Counted from the first letter of the stretch, positions 1 to 6,107 are shown. The stretch is DNA of 7,803 bases from Planctomycetota bacterium (GCA_003644215.1 QNBU01000045.1:1-7803); one strand, 5' to 3'. Notes: generated by a model not told the origin, from the letters alone. Numbers and translations are program-made.

Positions 1-1
1 C

Positions 2-646
2 GAAGAGCTTGAGTGGGACGCCCCCCAAGATGTGAACGATGTTGAAGGGTCCAATCTGCTGTTTGGGACGCGGCTTTATATCCGTAAAAACACGACGGAC
101 ACACGATTTATTCCGAGCAGAGGATATAACTTTGACATTGGTTACGAACAGGTCTTTGGCGACCATACCTTTGGGATTCTTGAAGGCACTTATCGTTGGT
201 ATCATACATTGACCGAGGATTTGGATGAGTTGAAGACGGTTCTCGAAACGAAGATTCACGCGGGGACGACGATTGGCGATGCACCGACATTCGAACGATT
301 CTATGTCGGCGGTATTGGGAGCTGGGCACTGCGCGGTTTTGAATATCGCGGCGTCAGCCCGCGCGGCGGACCGAGCAATGAGCCGATTGGCAGCGACTGG
401 GCTGTTGTGGGCAATGCTGAGATTTCGATGCCGCTGGGAAGCGAAACATTTGCGTGGCTGTTTTTCAGTGACATCGGCTTTATTGATGACGGCGGCCCCC
501 GGATGTCTGTCGGGACGGGTATTCAGATATTGATCCCGCAGTTTTTCGGCCCGGTGCCGATGCGATTTGAACTGGCCGCTCCGTTTATGAAAGAAGAGGA
601 AGATGAAACGCAGGCGTTCAGCTTTTCGATGGGCGCGTTGTTTTAG
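2..646 (+). CDS. bamA: BamA/Omp85 outer-membrane assembly protein, C-terminal part (5' end outside window)
   Basis: This is the last ~214 residues of an Omp85-family β-barrel protein, the outer-membrane core of the machine that folds and inserts β-barrel proteins. The frame is open to the left edge, so the GTG at 32 is an internal codon and the POTRA domains lie outside the window. Seen directly: alternating amphipathic β-strand sequence; the family's loop-6 motif as LRGF followed by YRGV (LRGF encoded at 329-340), where BamA usually has VRGF or VRGY; a DWAVVGNAEISMPL segment matching the strand after that loop; and a terminal phenylalanine (SMGALF), the usual β-signal ending. There is an acidic EEEDE run about 15 residues before the end. 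The next gene is a Skp-like chaperone, the classical bamA-skp-lpxD order. TamA or another Omp85 protein is possible, but the neighbours favour BamA. Confidence 0.88.
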   Translation, partial: EELEWDAPQDVNDVEGSNLLFGTRLYIRKNTTDTRFIPSRGYNFDIGYEQVFGDHTFGILEGTYRWYHTLTEDLDELKTVLETKIHAGTTIGDAPTFERFYVGGIGSWALRGFEYRGVSPRGGPSNEPIGSDWAVVGNAEISMPLGSETFAWLFFSDIGFIDDGGPRMSVGTGIQILIPQFFGPVPMRFELAAPFMKEEEDETQAFSFSMGALF

Positions 647-671
647 TCCGTAGTTTGTGGTTCGTAGTTAA
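644..671 (+). repeat. Degenerate 7-nt-period repeat, four units, starting at the bamA stop codon
   Basis: Read from the TAG stop codon, the gap divides into four consecutive heptads close to TAGTTCG: unit 1 is TAGTCCG, unit 3 is TGGTTCG and unit 4 is TAGTTAA. The third unit and the start of the fourth (658-667) are identical to 1311-1320 in the next intergenic gap. No open reading frame or hairpin explains it. The resemblance in layout to the short tandem heptanucleotide repeats known from cyanobacteria is only an analogy. Its function is unknown. Confidence 0.65.
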
Positions 672-694
672 GCAGACAATTTAAGACAATAAGA

Positions 695-699
695 AAGGA
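695..699 (+). promoter_or_regulatory. Ribosome binding site of skp, favouring the second of two ATGs
   Basis: An AAGGA Shine-Dalgarno core sits 3 nt before the ATG at 703 and 6 nt before the adjacent in-frame ATG at 706. The spacing of 6 is closer to normal, so translation may begin at 706, one residue shorter. Confidence 0.55.
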
Positions 700-702
700 A
701 TC

Positions 703-1299
703 ATGATGAAGCATTCAAAGACGACTATTCTGGTACTGACGGCGGCGATTCTGGTATTACTGGGCGCTTATCAACAGGGAAAACTCGATGCGGACTCGGC
801 GATCAAGCCGGCGAAGATCGGCGTGGTGGATGTGACCAAGGTTCTTGAAAATAGCGCCAAGAATAAGCAGTGGCAGGAAAAGATGCAACAGGAGCAGACC
901 GATACGAAAAACCGATTCAATCAAATGAGAACGGAATTTGAAGCGATTGGCGCCAATCTGAAACTGCGGACGCCTGGCACTGAGGATTTCCTCAAACTCA
1001 GACAGGAGATGGTCGAAAAAGGGGCGATGCTGGAAGCCAAAAACAAATTTTATCAGGATAAAGTAACTTTTGAGATGCAGCGGTGGACCGAAGAGCTTTA
1101 TCAGCAGTTGCTCAAGGTCGTTGCCGATGTTGCGAAAGATAAGGGGTTGGATATGGTGATAGCGGACGAGTCCCTGCTTTTGCCGTCGCCGAGCTTGCAG
1201 GATTTTATGCTGACGGTAAAAACCAGGAAGTTGCTCTATCATAACAGTCAATATGACCTGACGGATGAAGTCCTTGCGGCACTGGACAAAACGAATTAG
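703..1299 (+). CDS. skp: Skp/OmpH-family periplasmic chaperone
   Basis: A 198-residue protein of the OmpH family, whose E. coli member Skp holds unfolded outer-membrane proteins in the periplasm for delivery to the Bam complex. Seen directly: a basic N-terminus (MMKHSK) and a hydrophobic stretch at about residues 8-22, which is a signal peptide or membrane anchor without a lipobox. Next comes the family-typical KIGVVDVTKVLENSAK at 38-53, then a long charged helical region rich in Lys, Glu and Gln (about 54-150) that would form the coiled-coil tentacle. The C-terminus returns to short hydrophobic segments (DMVIADESLLL), as expected for the β-body completing the trimer core. At 198 residues it is longer than the ~160 of E. 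coli Skp. It lies 56 bp after bamA and 35 bp before lpxD, the usual order. The signal cleavage site is not clear, so it may stay tethered to the inner membrane. Confidence 0.85.
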   Translation: MMKHSKTTILVLTAAILVLLGAYQQGKLDADSAIKPAKIGVVDVTKVLENSAKNKQWQEKMQQEQTDTKNRFNQMRTEFEAIGANLKLRTPGTEDFLKLRQEMVEKGAMLEAKNKFYQDKVTFEMQRWTEELYQQLLKVVADVAKDKGLDMVIADESLLLPSPSLQDFMLTVKTRKLLYHNSQYDLTDEVLAALDKTN

Positions 1300-1331
1300 T
1301 TCGGAGTTCGTGGTTCGTAGGCTGGAGTTAA
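1297..1331 (+). repeat. Degenerate 7-nt-period repeat, five units, starting at the skp stop codon
   Basis: The gap between skp and lpxD again divides into heptads from the TAG stop: unit 1 is TAGTTCG, unit 2 GAGTTCG, unit 3 TGGTTCG, then two more degenerate units ending in GTTAA. Both this array and the one at 644-671 begin on a stop codon, share an identical third unit and end in GTTAA. The last two units contain the GGAG (1324-1327) that serves as Shine-Dalgarno sequence for lpxD, 7 nt before its ATG. The repeat therefore overlaps a functional translation signal. Confidence 0.65.
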
Positions 1332-1334
1332 ACG

Positions 1335-2366
1335 ATGTTGTTATCTGAAATCGCAACCAAGTTGCAGGCACAACTTATCGGTGATGGTCAACAGGACATT
1401 ACCGGTGTCAATACCATTGCGGACGCCGGCGGCAGCGAGCTGTGTTTTCTGACATCGGCCAAGTATGTCAAAACGCTCAGTCAAAGCACCGCGGCGGGTG
1501 TGTTGGTCGATAAGCCGGTGGACGATTGCGATATGGATCAGTTGGTGGTGGCGAGTGTCGATGCGGCTCTGATTTCGTTGTTGAAGTTGTTTGAGCCAAT
1601 ACTGACGGCGGCCGAGGGCGTCCACCCGACCGCTGTTGTCGAACCGACGGCATCTGTCGATTCATCGGCGACTGTGGGGCCGGGGGCGTATATTGCCCAT
1701 GGCGTTTGCGTTGGTCCGGATACGATAATTGGTCCGAACTGTTCGATTGGTGAAAACACCACAATCGGCTCAAGCTGCCGATTGGACAGTCATGTCGTTG
1801 TGTATCATAATTGCCAAATCGGGAATTTCTGCGTGATTCAGGCGAATTCCACGATTGGCGCAACGGGATTCGGGTACTCCTTTGTTGACGGTGCGCATCG
1901 GCTGATCCCCCATAATGGTGGAGTCATCCTTGAAGACGGCGTCGAAATCGGCTCTAATAGCTGTATTGACCGGGCCAAATTCGGCAATACGCTGATCGGG
2001 GCCGGAACAAAGGTTGATAATCTCGTCCAAATCGCTCATAATGTACAGACAGGCAAGTGCTGTCTGATGGCTGGCCATGTGGGTATTTCCGGAAGCACCA
2101 AAGTCGGAAACGGCGTTGTGTTTGCCGGCGCATCCGGGTCGTCTGACCATGTTGAAATTGGTGACGGTGCCGTTCTTGGGGCGCAAGCTGTTGCGACCGG
2201 GAAGATTGAACCCGGACAAACGGTGTTGGGCCTGCCGGCTCGTGATGTGAGAAGAGAACTGAAAAGCAAGAGTGTTTATCGAAATCTTCCTGAACTGGCC
2301 AAAGAAGTGAAGCAGCTTGGTAAGAGGATAGAAAAGCTTGAAGCAACAAAAAACAATAAAAACTGA
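1335..2366 (+). CDS. lpxD: UDP-3-O-(3-hydroxyacyl)glucosamine N-acyltransferase LpxD
   Basis: LpxD transfers an (R)-3-hydroxyacyl chain from acyl carrier protein to the 2-amino group of UDP-3-O-acyl-glucosamine, the third step of lipid A synthesis, in the cytoplasm. The 343 residues match the family length (E. coli 341). Seen directly: an N-terminal uridine-binding domain (residues 1-~95, with LCFLTSAKYVKTL and AAGVLV), then a left-handed β-helix of hexapeptide repeats (about 96-290, e.g. IIGPNC, SIGENT, TIGSSC). The catalytic-type histidine is H235 in VDNLVQIAHN, and H272 in SDHVEIG matches the second conserved histidine. A Lys/Glu-rich helical tail covers about 305-343. The start at 1335 has GGAG 7 nt upstream and gives a normal N-terminus. 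The 3' end overlaps lpxC-fabZ by 29 bp, suggesting translational coupling. The hexapeptide repeats alone would not separate LpxD from LpxA, but the N-terminal domain does. Confidence 0.95.
   Translation: MLLSEIATKLQAQLIGDGQQDITGVNTIADAGGSELCFLTSAKYVKTLSQSTAAGVLVDKPVDDCDMDQLVVASVDAALISLLKLFEPILTAAEGVHPTAVVEPTASVDSSATVGPGAYIAHGVCVGPDTIIGPNCSIGENTTIGSSCRLDSHVVVYHNCQIGNFCVIQANSTIGATGFGYSFVDGAHRLIPHNGGVILEDGVEIGSNSCIDRAKFGNTLIGAGTKVDNLVQIAHNVQTGKCCLMAGHVGISGSTKVGNGVVFAGASGSSDHVEIGDGAVLGAQAVATGKIEPGQTVLGLPARDVRRELKSKSVYRNLPELAKEVKQLGKRIEKLEATKNNKN
2322..2327 (+). promoter_or_regulatory. Ribosome binding site inside lpxD for the TTG start of lpxC-fabZ
   Basis: AAGAGG lies within the lpxD reading frame, 10 nt before the TTG at 2338. 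It supports initiation at this rare start codon and implies that ribosomes translating lpxD pass over the site. The TTG start restores a full-length LpxC N-terminus. Confidence 0.5.
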
Positions 2367-3645
2367 GGCCCGGCTGTCTGGTAAAGGGCTTTTCAGTGGA
2401 TGCGACGTAAGAATCCTGTTCAAGCCGGCACCGCCGGATACGGGGGTTGTTTTCATGCGCACAGACGCTGATCCTGCGGTCTCGGTTAAGGTTCGCCCCG
2501 AAAACATCGTTCATCGCGACCGCCGCACCGCACTCGGTGTCGGCGATGTCTATATTGAAACCTCCGAGCACTGTTTAGCCGCAATCGCCGCGTTGGATAT
2601 TGATAATATTACCATTGAGCTGGACGCCGAAGAACTCCCCGGGCTTGACGGCAGCAGTCATGAGTTTTTTGTTACGCTGAAAAAATGCGGTATTGATATT
2701 CAGGCCGCCGAGCAGCATCCGATTGTCATTTCAGAATCCATCTGCATTACCCAAGACGATAAATCCATCTATGCGCTTCCGTCGAATGAGGGCGGGCTTA
2801 ATATCACCTACGATTTGGACTACACTCAGCATACCGGCATTGGCCGGCAGATATATTCCTGCCAGTTGAATGAGGATAATTATACTGAAAATTTGGCCCG
2901 CGCCCGGACTTTTGTGCTGGAGGCGGAGGCCCTGCAGATGCAGGCGGCGGGAATCGGATCCCATCTGGGGCCAAAAGATATTCTTGTAATCAATTCAGAT
3001 GGCCCGATCAAAAACAGTTTTCGCTATCCCGACGAATGTGTTCGCCATAAAGTTGTTGACCTGATTGGCGATTTGCGTTTGGCGGGACATCCTATTCAAG
3101 GGCGCATTGTTGCTTACAAGTCCGGCCATGCCCTGAACCAGAAACTGGTGACGCGGATTGTCGAGTCTTTTCGCAAAGCCGAACAGGAAAAATCGTTGGC
3201 GGGTAAACCGATTCTGGACATCAAACGCATCCAGCGGATACTGCCGCATCGTTACCCGTTTTTGTTGGTGGACAAGGTTGTTGAAATTGAAAAAGACCGC
3301 CGGATCAAAGGGATTAAGAATGTAACATTTAACGAGCAGTTTTTTCAGGGGCATTTCCCCGGAACACCGGTGATGCCGGGCGTGTTGATCGTCGAGGCAT
3401 TGGCGCAGGTGTCGGGCTTGTTGTTTGCGCAGAAACTGGAGCATACCGGTAAACTGGCCGTGCTGCTGACGATGGACGCAGTAAAGATTCGGAAAGCTGT
3501 AACACCGGGCGACCAGTTGATTTTGATAGCCGAAGCCGACAAGGTTCGCAGCCGGGCGGCAAAGTGTAATTGTACGGCGATGGTAGGCGACGATGTGGTG
3601 GCCGAGGCCCAGTTGAAGTTTATGTTGGTTGATGATGAAATCTAA
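2338..3645 (+). CDS. lpxC-fabZ: Bifunctional LpxC deacetylase / FabZ 3-hydroxyacyl-ACP dehydratase
   Basis: A 435-residue fusion. The N-terminal part (about 1-280) is LpxC, the zinc-dependent deacetylase of UDP-3-O-acyl-GlcNAc and the committed step of lipid A synthesis. It has E77-H78 in ETSEHCLAA, H237 and D241 in RHKVVDLIGDLRL (zinc ligands H78, H237, D241) and H264 in KSGHALN, matching E. coli E78, H79, H238, D242 and H265. The C-terminal part (about 291-435) is FabZ, which dehydrates 3-hydroxyacyl-ACP. It has ILPHRYPFLLVD at 301-312, catalytic-type H339 in FQGHFPG and E353 in VLIVEALAQ. All key residues of both enzymes are present, with only a short linker (about 280-291). Both enzymes use 3-hydroxyacyl groups, so the fusion couples lipid A and phospholipid supply at a fixed ratio (inference). 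The start is TTG at 2338, chosen because MKQQKTIKTEARLSGKGL aligns with the LpxC N-terminus; it overlaps lpxD by 29 bp. Such fusions are known in Bacteroidota and some other phyla. Confidence 0.95.
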   Translation: MKQQKTIKTEARLSGKGLFSGCDVRILFKPAPPDTGVVFMRTDADPAVSVKVRPENIVHRDRRTALGVGDVYIETSEHCLAAIAALDIDNITIELDAEELPGLDGSSHEFFVTLKKCGIDIQAAEQHPIVISESICITQDDKSIYALPSNEGGLNITYDLDYTQHTGIGRQIYSCQLNEDNYTENLARARTFVLEAEALQMQAAGIGSHLGPKDILVINSDGPIKNSFRYPDECVRHKVVDLIGDLRLAGHPIQGRIVAYKSGHALNQKLVTRIVESFRKAEQEKSLAGKPILDIKRIQRILPHRYPFLLVDKVVEIEKDRRIKGIKNVTFNEQFFQGHFPGTPVMPGVLIVEALAQVSGLLFAQKLEHTGKLAVLLTMDAVKIRKAVTPGDQLILIAEADKVRSRAAKCNCTAMVGDDVVAEAQLKFMLVDDEI

Positions 3646-3672
3646 ATAATTATAAATTTTGAATTGAAGACC

Positions 3673-3677
3673 GGAGG
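3673..3677 (+). promoter_or_regulatory. Strong Shine-Dalgarno sequence of lpxA
   Basis: GGAGG lies 12 nt before the ATG at 3690, a little further than usual. It is 21 nt from the next in-frame ATG at 3699, so 3690 is the better start. The 44-bp gap between lpxC-fabZ and lpxA is AT-rich and has no terminator-like hairpin, so read-through from the operon is expected. Confidence 0.6.
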
Positions 3678-3689
3678 TATATTAACATT

Positions 3690-4499
3690 ATGAGTGATAT
3701 GATTCATCCGACGGCTGTGATCGCATCGAGCGCGAAGATTGGCTCGAATGTAACAGTTGGACCTTATACCGTTGTGGATGAGGGTGCTGTGATTGGTGCC
3801 AATACCATACTCGATACACATGTGGTCATCGGCAAGGATACCAAAATGGGTGAGAATAATCGTGTTTTCGCCGGAGCTGTTATTGGACGGCCGCCGCAGA
3901 TTCTTGGCTTTGACGATGATACTAAAATTGGCGGCCTGAAGATTGGCGACAACAATATCATCCGTGAATATGTAACCGTGCATCCGAGTATGTTCCCGAA
4001 TGAAAACACGATTATTGGTAACAGCAATCTATTGATGATTAATGTCCATTTGGGGCATGACTGTGTACTTGAAGATAAAATCGTCATCAGCAACGCAACC
4101 CAGGTGTCGGGCCACTGTAAACTTGAAACAGGCGTCTGGCTCAGCGGCAATGTGCTGACACATCAGTTTGTTACGATTGGAAAATGGTGTTACGCGGCCG
4201 GTTTAACGGGGATCAACCACGATGTCCCCCCGTTCGTGATCGTCAGCGGGCATTATCCGATGGAGGTTCGTGCGGTTAATAAGCGCGGCATGGCGCGTGC
4301 GGGACTGACGCCGGAAGAGCAGAAAGAGGTGTTCAGGGCATTTAAGTATATCTGGCGAAACAACGGCCCCATCCTGGAACGGGCAAAGGAGCTTGTCGAA
4401 AAGGGCAACTTGGAAGCACCCGTTCAGGATATCGTCGATGCGCTCATCAGAGGCGGCAAACAACGCTTTGGCCGACACCTTGAATTGTTTAGAGACTAA
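3690..4499 (+). CDS. lpxA: Acyl-ACP-UDP-N-acetylglucosamine O-acyltransferase LpxA
   Basis: LpxA attaches the first (R)-3-hydroxyacyl chain to position 3 of UDP-GlcNAc, starting lipid A synthesis. The 269 residues compare with 262 in E. coli. Seen directly: a left-handed β-helix of hexapeptide repeats (about 1-185), and LLMINVHLGHDCVL with H120 and H123, the latter matching the catalytic base H125 of E. coli. H142 (SGHCKL) and H158 (THQFVTIG) match E. coli H144 and H160. DVPPFVIVSGH marks the end of the helix, followed by the C-terminal helical domain (NKRGMARAGLTPEEQKEVF). The residue matching E. coli G173, part of the acyl-chain length ruler, is G171, which leaves room for a longer chain; this is an inference from alignment by eye. 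It follows lpxC-fabZ by 44 bp, and the next gene is an oxidoreductase that could alter the sugar substrate. Confidence 0.95.
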   Translation: MSDMIHPTAVIASSAKIGSNVTVGPYTVVDEGAVIGANTILDTHVVIGKDTKMGENNRVFAGAVIGRPPQILGFDDDTKIGGLKIGDNNIIREYVTVHPSMFPNENTIIGNSNLLMINVHLGHDCVLEDKIVISNATQVSGHCKLETGVWLSGNVLTHQFVTIGKWCYAAGLTGINHDVPPFVIVSGHYPMEVRAVNKRGMARAGLTPEEQKEVFRAFKYIWRNNGPILERAKELVEKGNLEAPVQDIVDALIRGGKQRFGRHLELFRD

Positions 4500-4510
4500 C
4501 CGGCGGGTGG

Positions 4511-4535
4511 CACGGTCAAGCTGTGCTTGGCCGTG
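4511..4535 (+). repeat. Palindromic hairpin element after lpxA
   Basis: A 10-bp stem, CACGGTCAAG pairing with CTTGGCCGTG (one G-T wobble, otherwise perfect), encloses the 5-nt loop CTGTG. It starts 11 nt after the lpxA stop. No T-run follows, so it is not a typical intrinsic terminator. It may be a REP-like dispersed palindrome or an RNA-stabilising or processing hairpin that separates lpx expression from the downstream gene. Whether it is repeated elsewhere cannot be seen here. Confidence 0.6.
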
Positions 4536-4594
4536 TGAGAAGCCCGAAAGCGATACGATAAAAATCGAAATCTTAAAATAGAAAAATCCTAAAT

Positions 4595-5599
4595 ATGACA
4601 AAATTACGCACCGCCGTGATCGGCGCCGGAAAAATGGGGAAAATTCATGCCAAGGTTTATAACAAAATCGACAATGCCGAACTTGTCGCGGTGGCCGATG
4701 CGGATATGGAAAGGGCCGAATTGCTGGCTGAGTCGTTTGACTGTGAAGCGACGACCGATCCGGCTTCGCTGATCGGCAAGGTTGACGCTGTTACGATTTC
4801 GGCCCCGACGATTGCTCATCACGAACTGGCGACGCTGTTTATCAAAAACAAGGTTCCGGTTCTGATTGAAAAGCCACTGGCTTCAAGCGTGGAGCAGGGC
4901 CGCGAAATCGTCGAACTGGCCAAGGCCAACGATACAATTGTTGCCGTCGGGCATTCGGAACGATGCAATCCGGTTGTGCAGGCGATGAAACGGCTGCACA
5001 TCGAGCCGTCGTTTATCGAGGCCAATCGTGTCAGTCCGTATCCATTTCGTTCGATGGATATCGGTGTGGTGCTGGATGTGATGATCCACGATATTGATAT
5101 TATCCTGTCGCTGGCCAACAGCAAGGTCAAACGGGTTGACGCGGCAGGTGTCAATGTGATTGCCGATGAAGAGGATGTGTGCAATGCCCGCATCTTTTTC
5201 GAGAATGGTTGTATTGCCAATATCACTGCCTCGCGGCTCGCGCTCAAGACCGAACGCAAGGTGCGTGTGTTCAGTCGGCAGGCGTATCTGTCGCTGGACT
5301 TTTTCCGTAAAGAAGGCATTGCGATTAAGGCCGACAAGAATACGGATCTGGTCAAATGGATTCGCGAGCATCAGGAAGCGCAGGATTTTGACTTTTCAAC
5401 GGTGAACTGGCCGGACCTGCTGCATATCGAACAACTGCAAATCGAAGATTCCGAGCCGCTGCGCGTTGAGCAGGAAGCGTTTTTGAATGCGATTATCGAC
5501 ACGAACAAACGCCCCGAAGTAACCGGTGCCGAGGGGCTGGCGGCTTTGGAATGCGCCGAGATGATACTGGCATCCATCAAAGAGCATCGTTGGAAGTAA
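4595..5599 (+). CDS. Gfo/Idh/MocA-family NAD(P)-dependent oxidoreductase, possibly GnnA-like
   Basis: A complete 334-residue oxidoreductase, typical of the family length. Seen directly: an N-terminal Rossmann fold with AVIGAGKMGKIHA (GxGxxG at residues 10-15); the family EKP motif at 92-94 (VLIEKPLA), whose K93 is the usual catalytic lysine; VGHSERCNP at 118-126; and DVMIHDIDI at 161-169, with H165 in the position of the catalytic histidine of sugar dehydrogenases of this family. The C-terminal α/β domain carries the substrate site. Such enzymes oxidise or reduce a sugar or cyclitol hydroxyl. Placement just after lpxA recalls GnnA, which oxidises the 3-OH of UDP-GlcNAc so that GnnB can aminate it, but no GnnB follows here. 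The exact substrate is therefore unassigned. No clear Shine-Dalgarno sequence precedes the ATG at 4595; the 95-bp gap contains the hairpin at 4511-4535. Confidence 0.85.
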   Translation: MTKLRTAVIGAGKMGKIHAKVYNKIDNAELVAVADADMERAELLAESFDCEATTDPASLIGKVDAVTISAPTIAHHELATLFIKNKVPVLIEKPLASSVEQGREIVELAKANDTIVAVGHSERCNPVVQAMKRLHIEPSFIEANRVSPYPFRSMDIGVVLDVMIHDIDIILSLANSKVKRVDAAGVNVIADEEDVCNARIFFENGCIANITASRLALKTERKVRVFSRQAYLSLDFFRKEGIAIKADKNTDLVKWIREHQEAQDFDFSTVNWPDLLHIEQLQIEDSEPLRVEQEAFLNAIIDTNKRPEVTGAEGLAALECAEMILASIKEHRWK

Positions 5600-5635
5600 A
5601 TGATTTCCGAAAGCGGCATTGCTCTGCAGACAAGG

Positions 5636-5664
5636 TTGCCAGCATGAAATACCAAAAAGATAAT
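5636..5664 (+). promoter_or_regulatory. Predicted sigma-70-type promoter for the STAS/phosphatase unit
   Basis: TTGCCA (5636-5641) and GATAAT (5659-5664) are separated by exactly 17 nt. Each matches the housekeeping consensus at five of six positions. Transcription would start near 5671, about 29 nt before the ATG at 5700. It lies in the gap after the oxidoreductase, at the point where gene content changes from envelope synthesis to signalling. Found by eye only. Confidence 0.5.
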
Positions 5665-5690
5665 TAAGTTCATAAGAGATAATAAACTGA

Positions 5691-5696
5691 AGGGGA
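5691..5696 (+). promoter_or_regulatory. Shine-Dalgarno sequence fixing the STAS gene start at 5700
   Basis: AGGGGA lies just before the ATG at 5700, with 3-4 nt spacing. The later ATG at 5822, which starts the longest intact downstream frame, has no comparable purine-rich signal. This argues that the original gene began at 5700 and that the present frame break is secondary. Confidence 0.55.
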
Positions 5697-5699
5697 CAG

Positions 5700-6037
5700 A
5701 TGCGTTTTGATTTGAACAACCCGCATTTAATCATTGAGCCGATCTATGGTGATGTCTTGATACATTCAAAGACGCAAAGATTGCGGACGAGGACCATATT
5801 GCAGCAATCGAAAAACATGTCATGGAACTTGTCAATGTCTCTCCCGGGACGACAGTGACGCTGGATTTCAAAAATGTCAAGTTTATGTCCTCCTCGTTCC
5901 TGGGTTTCCTGCTGAAACTGCACAAGGCAATCGCTCAGAGTCAGGGGAAACTGAAACTGAGGAATATGAGTAAACAAATCTATCAGATATTCAAGATAAC
6001 CAGCTTGCATAAAGTATTTAAGATTGAAAAAAAATAG
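5700..6037 (+). CDS. STAS-domain anti-sigma factor antagonist, reading frame interrupted by an apparent -1 shift
   Basis: SpoIIAA/RsbV-like STAS proteins bind an anti-sigma kinase when unphosphorylated and so release a sigma factor or other partner. From ATG 5700 the first ~20 residues read MRFDLNNPHLIIEPIYGDVL, a normal STAS beginning. The frame then degenerates and stops at 5841. The rest of the domain continues in the -1 frame from about 5759 (DTFKDAKIADEDHIAAIEKH) to the stop at 6035-6037. Joined, the product would be ~112 residues, the usual single-domain size. The conserved core is FMSSSFLGFLLKLHK; the serine encoded at 5894-5896 is in the phosphoacceptor position. The common DSSGLG motif is changed to SSSFLG. 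Without frameshifting, only a 71-residue fragment from ATG 5822 could be made, lacking the first strands. The cause may be a one-base deletion, a sequencing or assembly error, or recoding; no classical slippery heptamer is present. Confidence 0.75.
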
Positions 6038-6049
6038 CATATCGAGTGG

Positions 6050-6067
6050 ATTTCCAATCCCGGAAAT
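6050..6067 (+). repeat. Short perfect inverted repeat between the STAS gene and the phosphatase
   Basis: ATTTCC and GGAAAT form a perfect 6-bp inverted repeat with a 6-nt spacer, in the 70-bp gap after the STAS stop codon. It could be a weak hairpin or an operator half-site pair. At this size chance occurrence is quite possible, and no T-run follows it. Confidence 0.3.
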
Positions 6068-6107
6068 GTGTTACGATTTTGTTTGATCCGACACAAGGAG
6101 TTGCTCT

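Noticed and set aside
32..34. GTG as a start codon for the first gene.
   Set aside because: The frame is open upstream to base 2 with plausible BamA-like sequence, no Shine-Dalgarno sequence precedes the GTG, and the product would be a barrel fragment. It is an internal codon.
1770..2571. Long minus-strand open frames opposite lpxD and lpxC (up to 245 codons).
   Set aside because: They are antisense to strongly conserved enzymes with all motifs intact, and show no domain-like features or ribosome binding sites of their own.
3643..3670. An AT-rich stretch between lpxC-fabZ and lpxA as a promoter or terminator.
   Set aside because: There is no hairpin for a terminator. Candidate boxes such as TTGGTT (3625-3630) and TATAAA (3651-3656) are 20 nt apart, too wide for a convincing promoter.
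4393..4581. A 62-codon + strand frame overlapping the end of lpxA and the hairpin.
   Set aside because: Most of it is lpxA in another frame, the protein has no recognisable features, and the tail runs through the palindrome. It is not supported as a gene.
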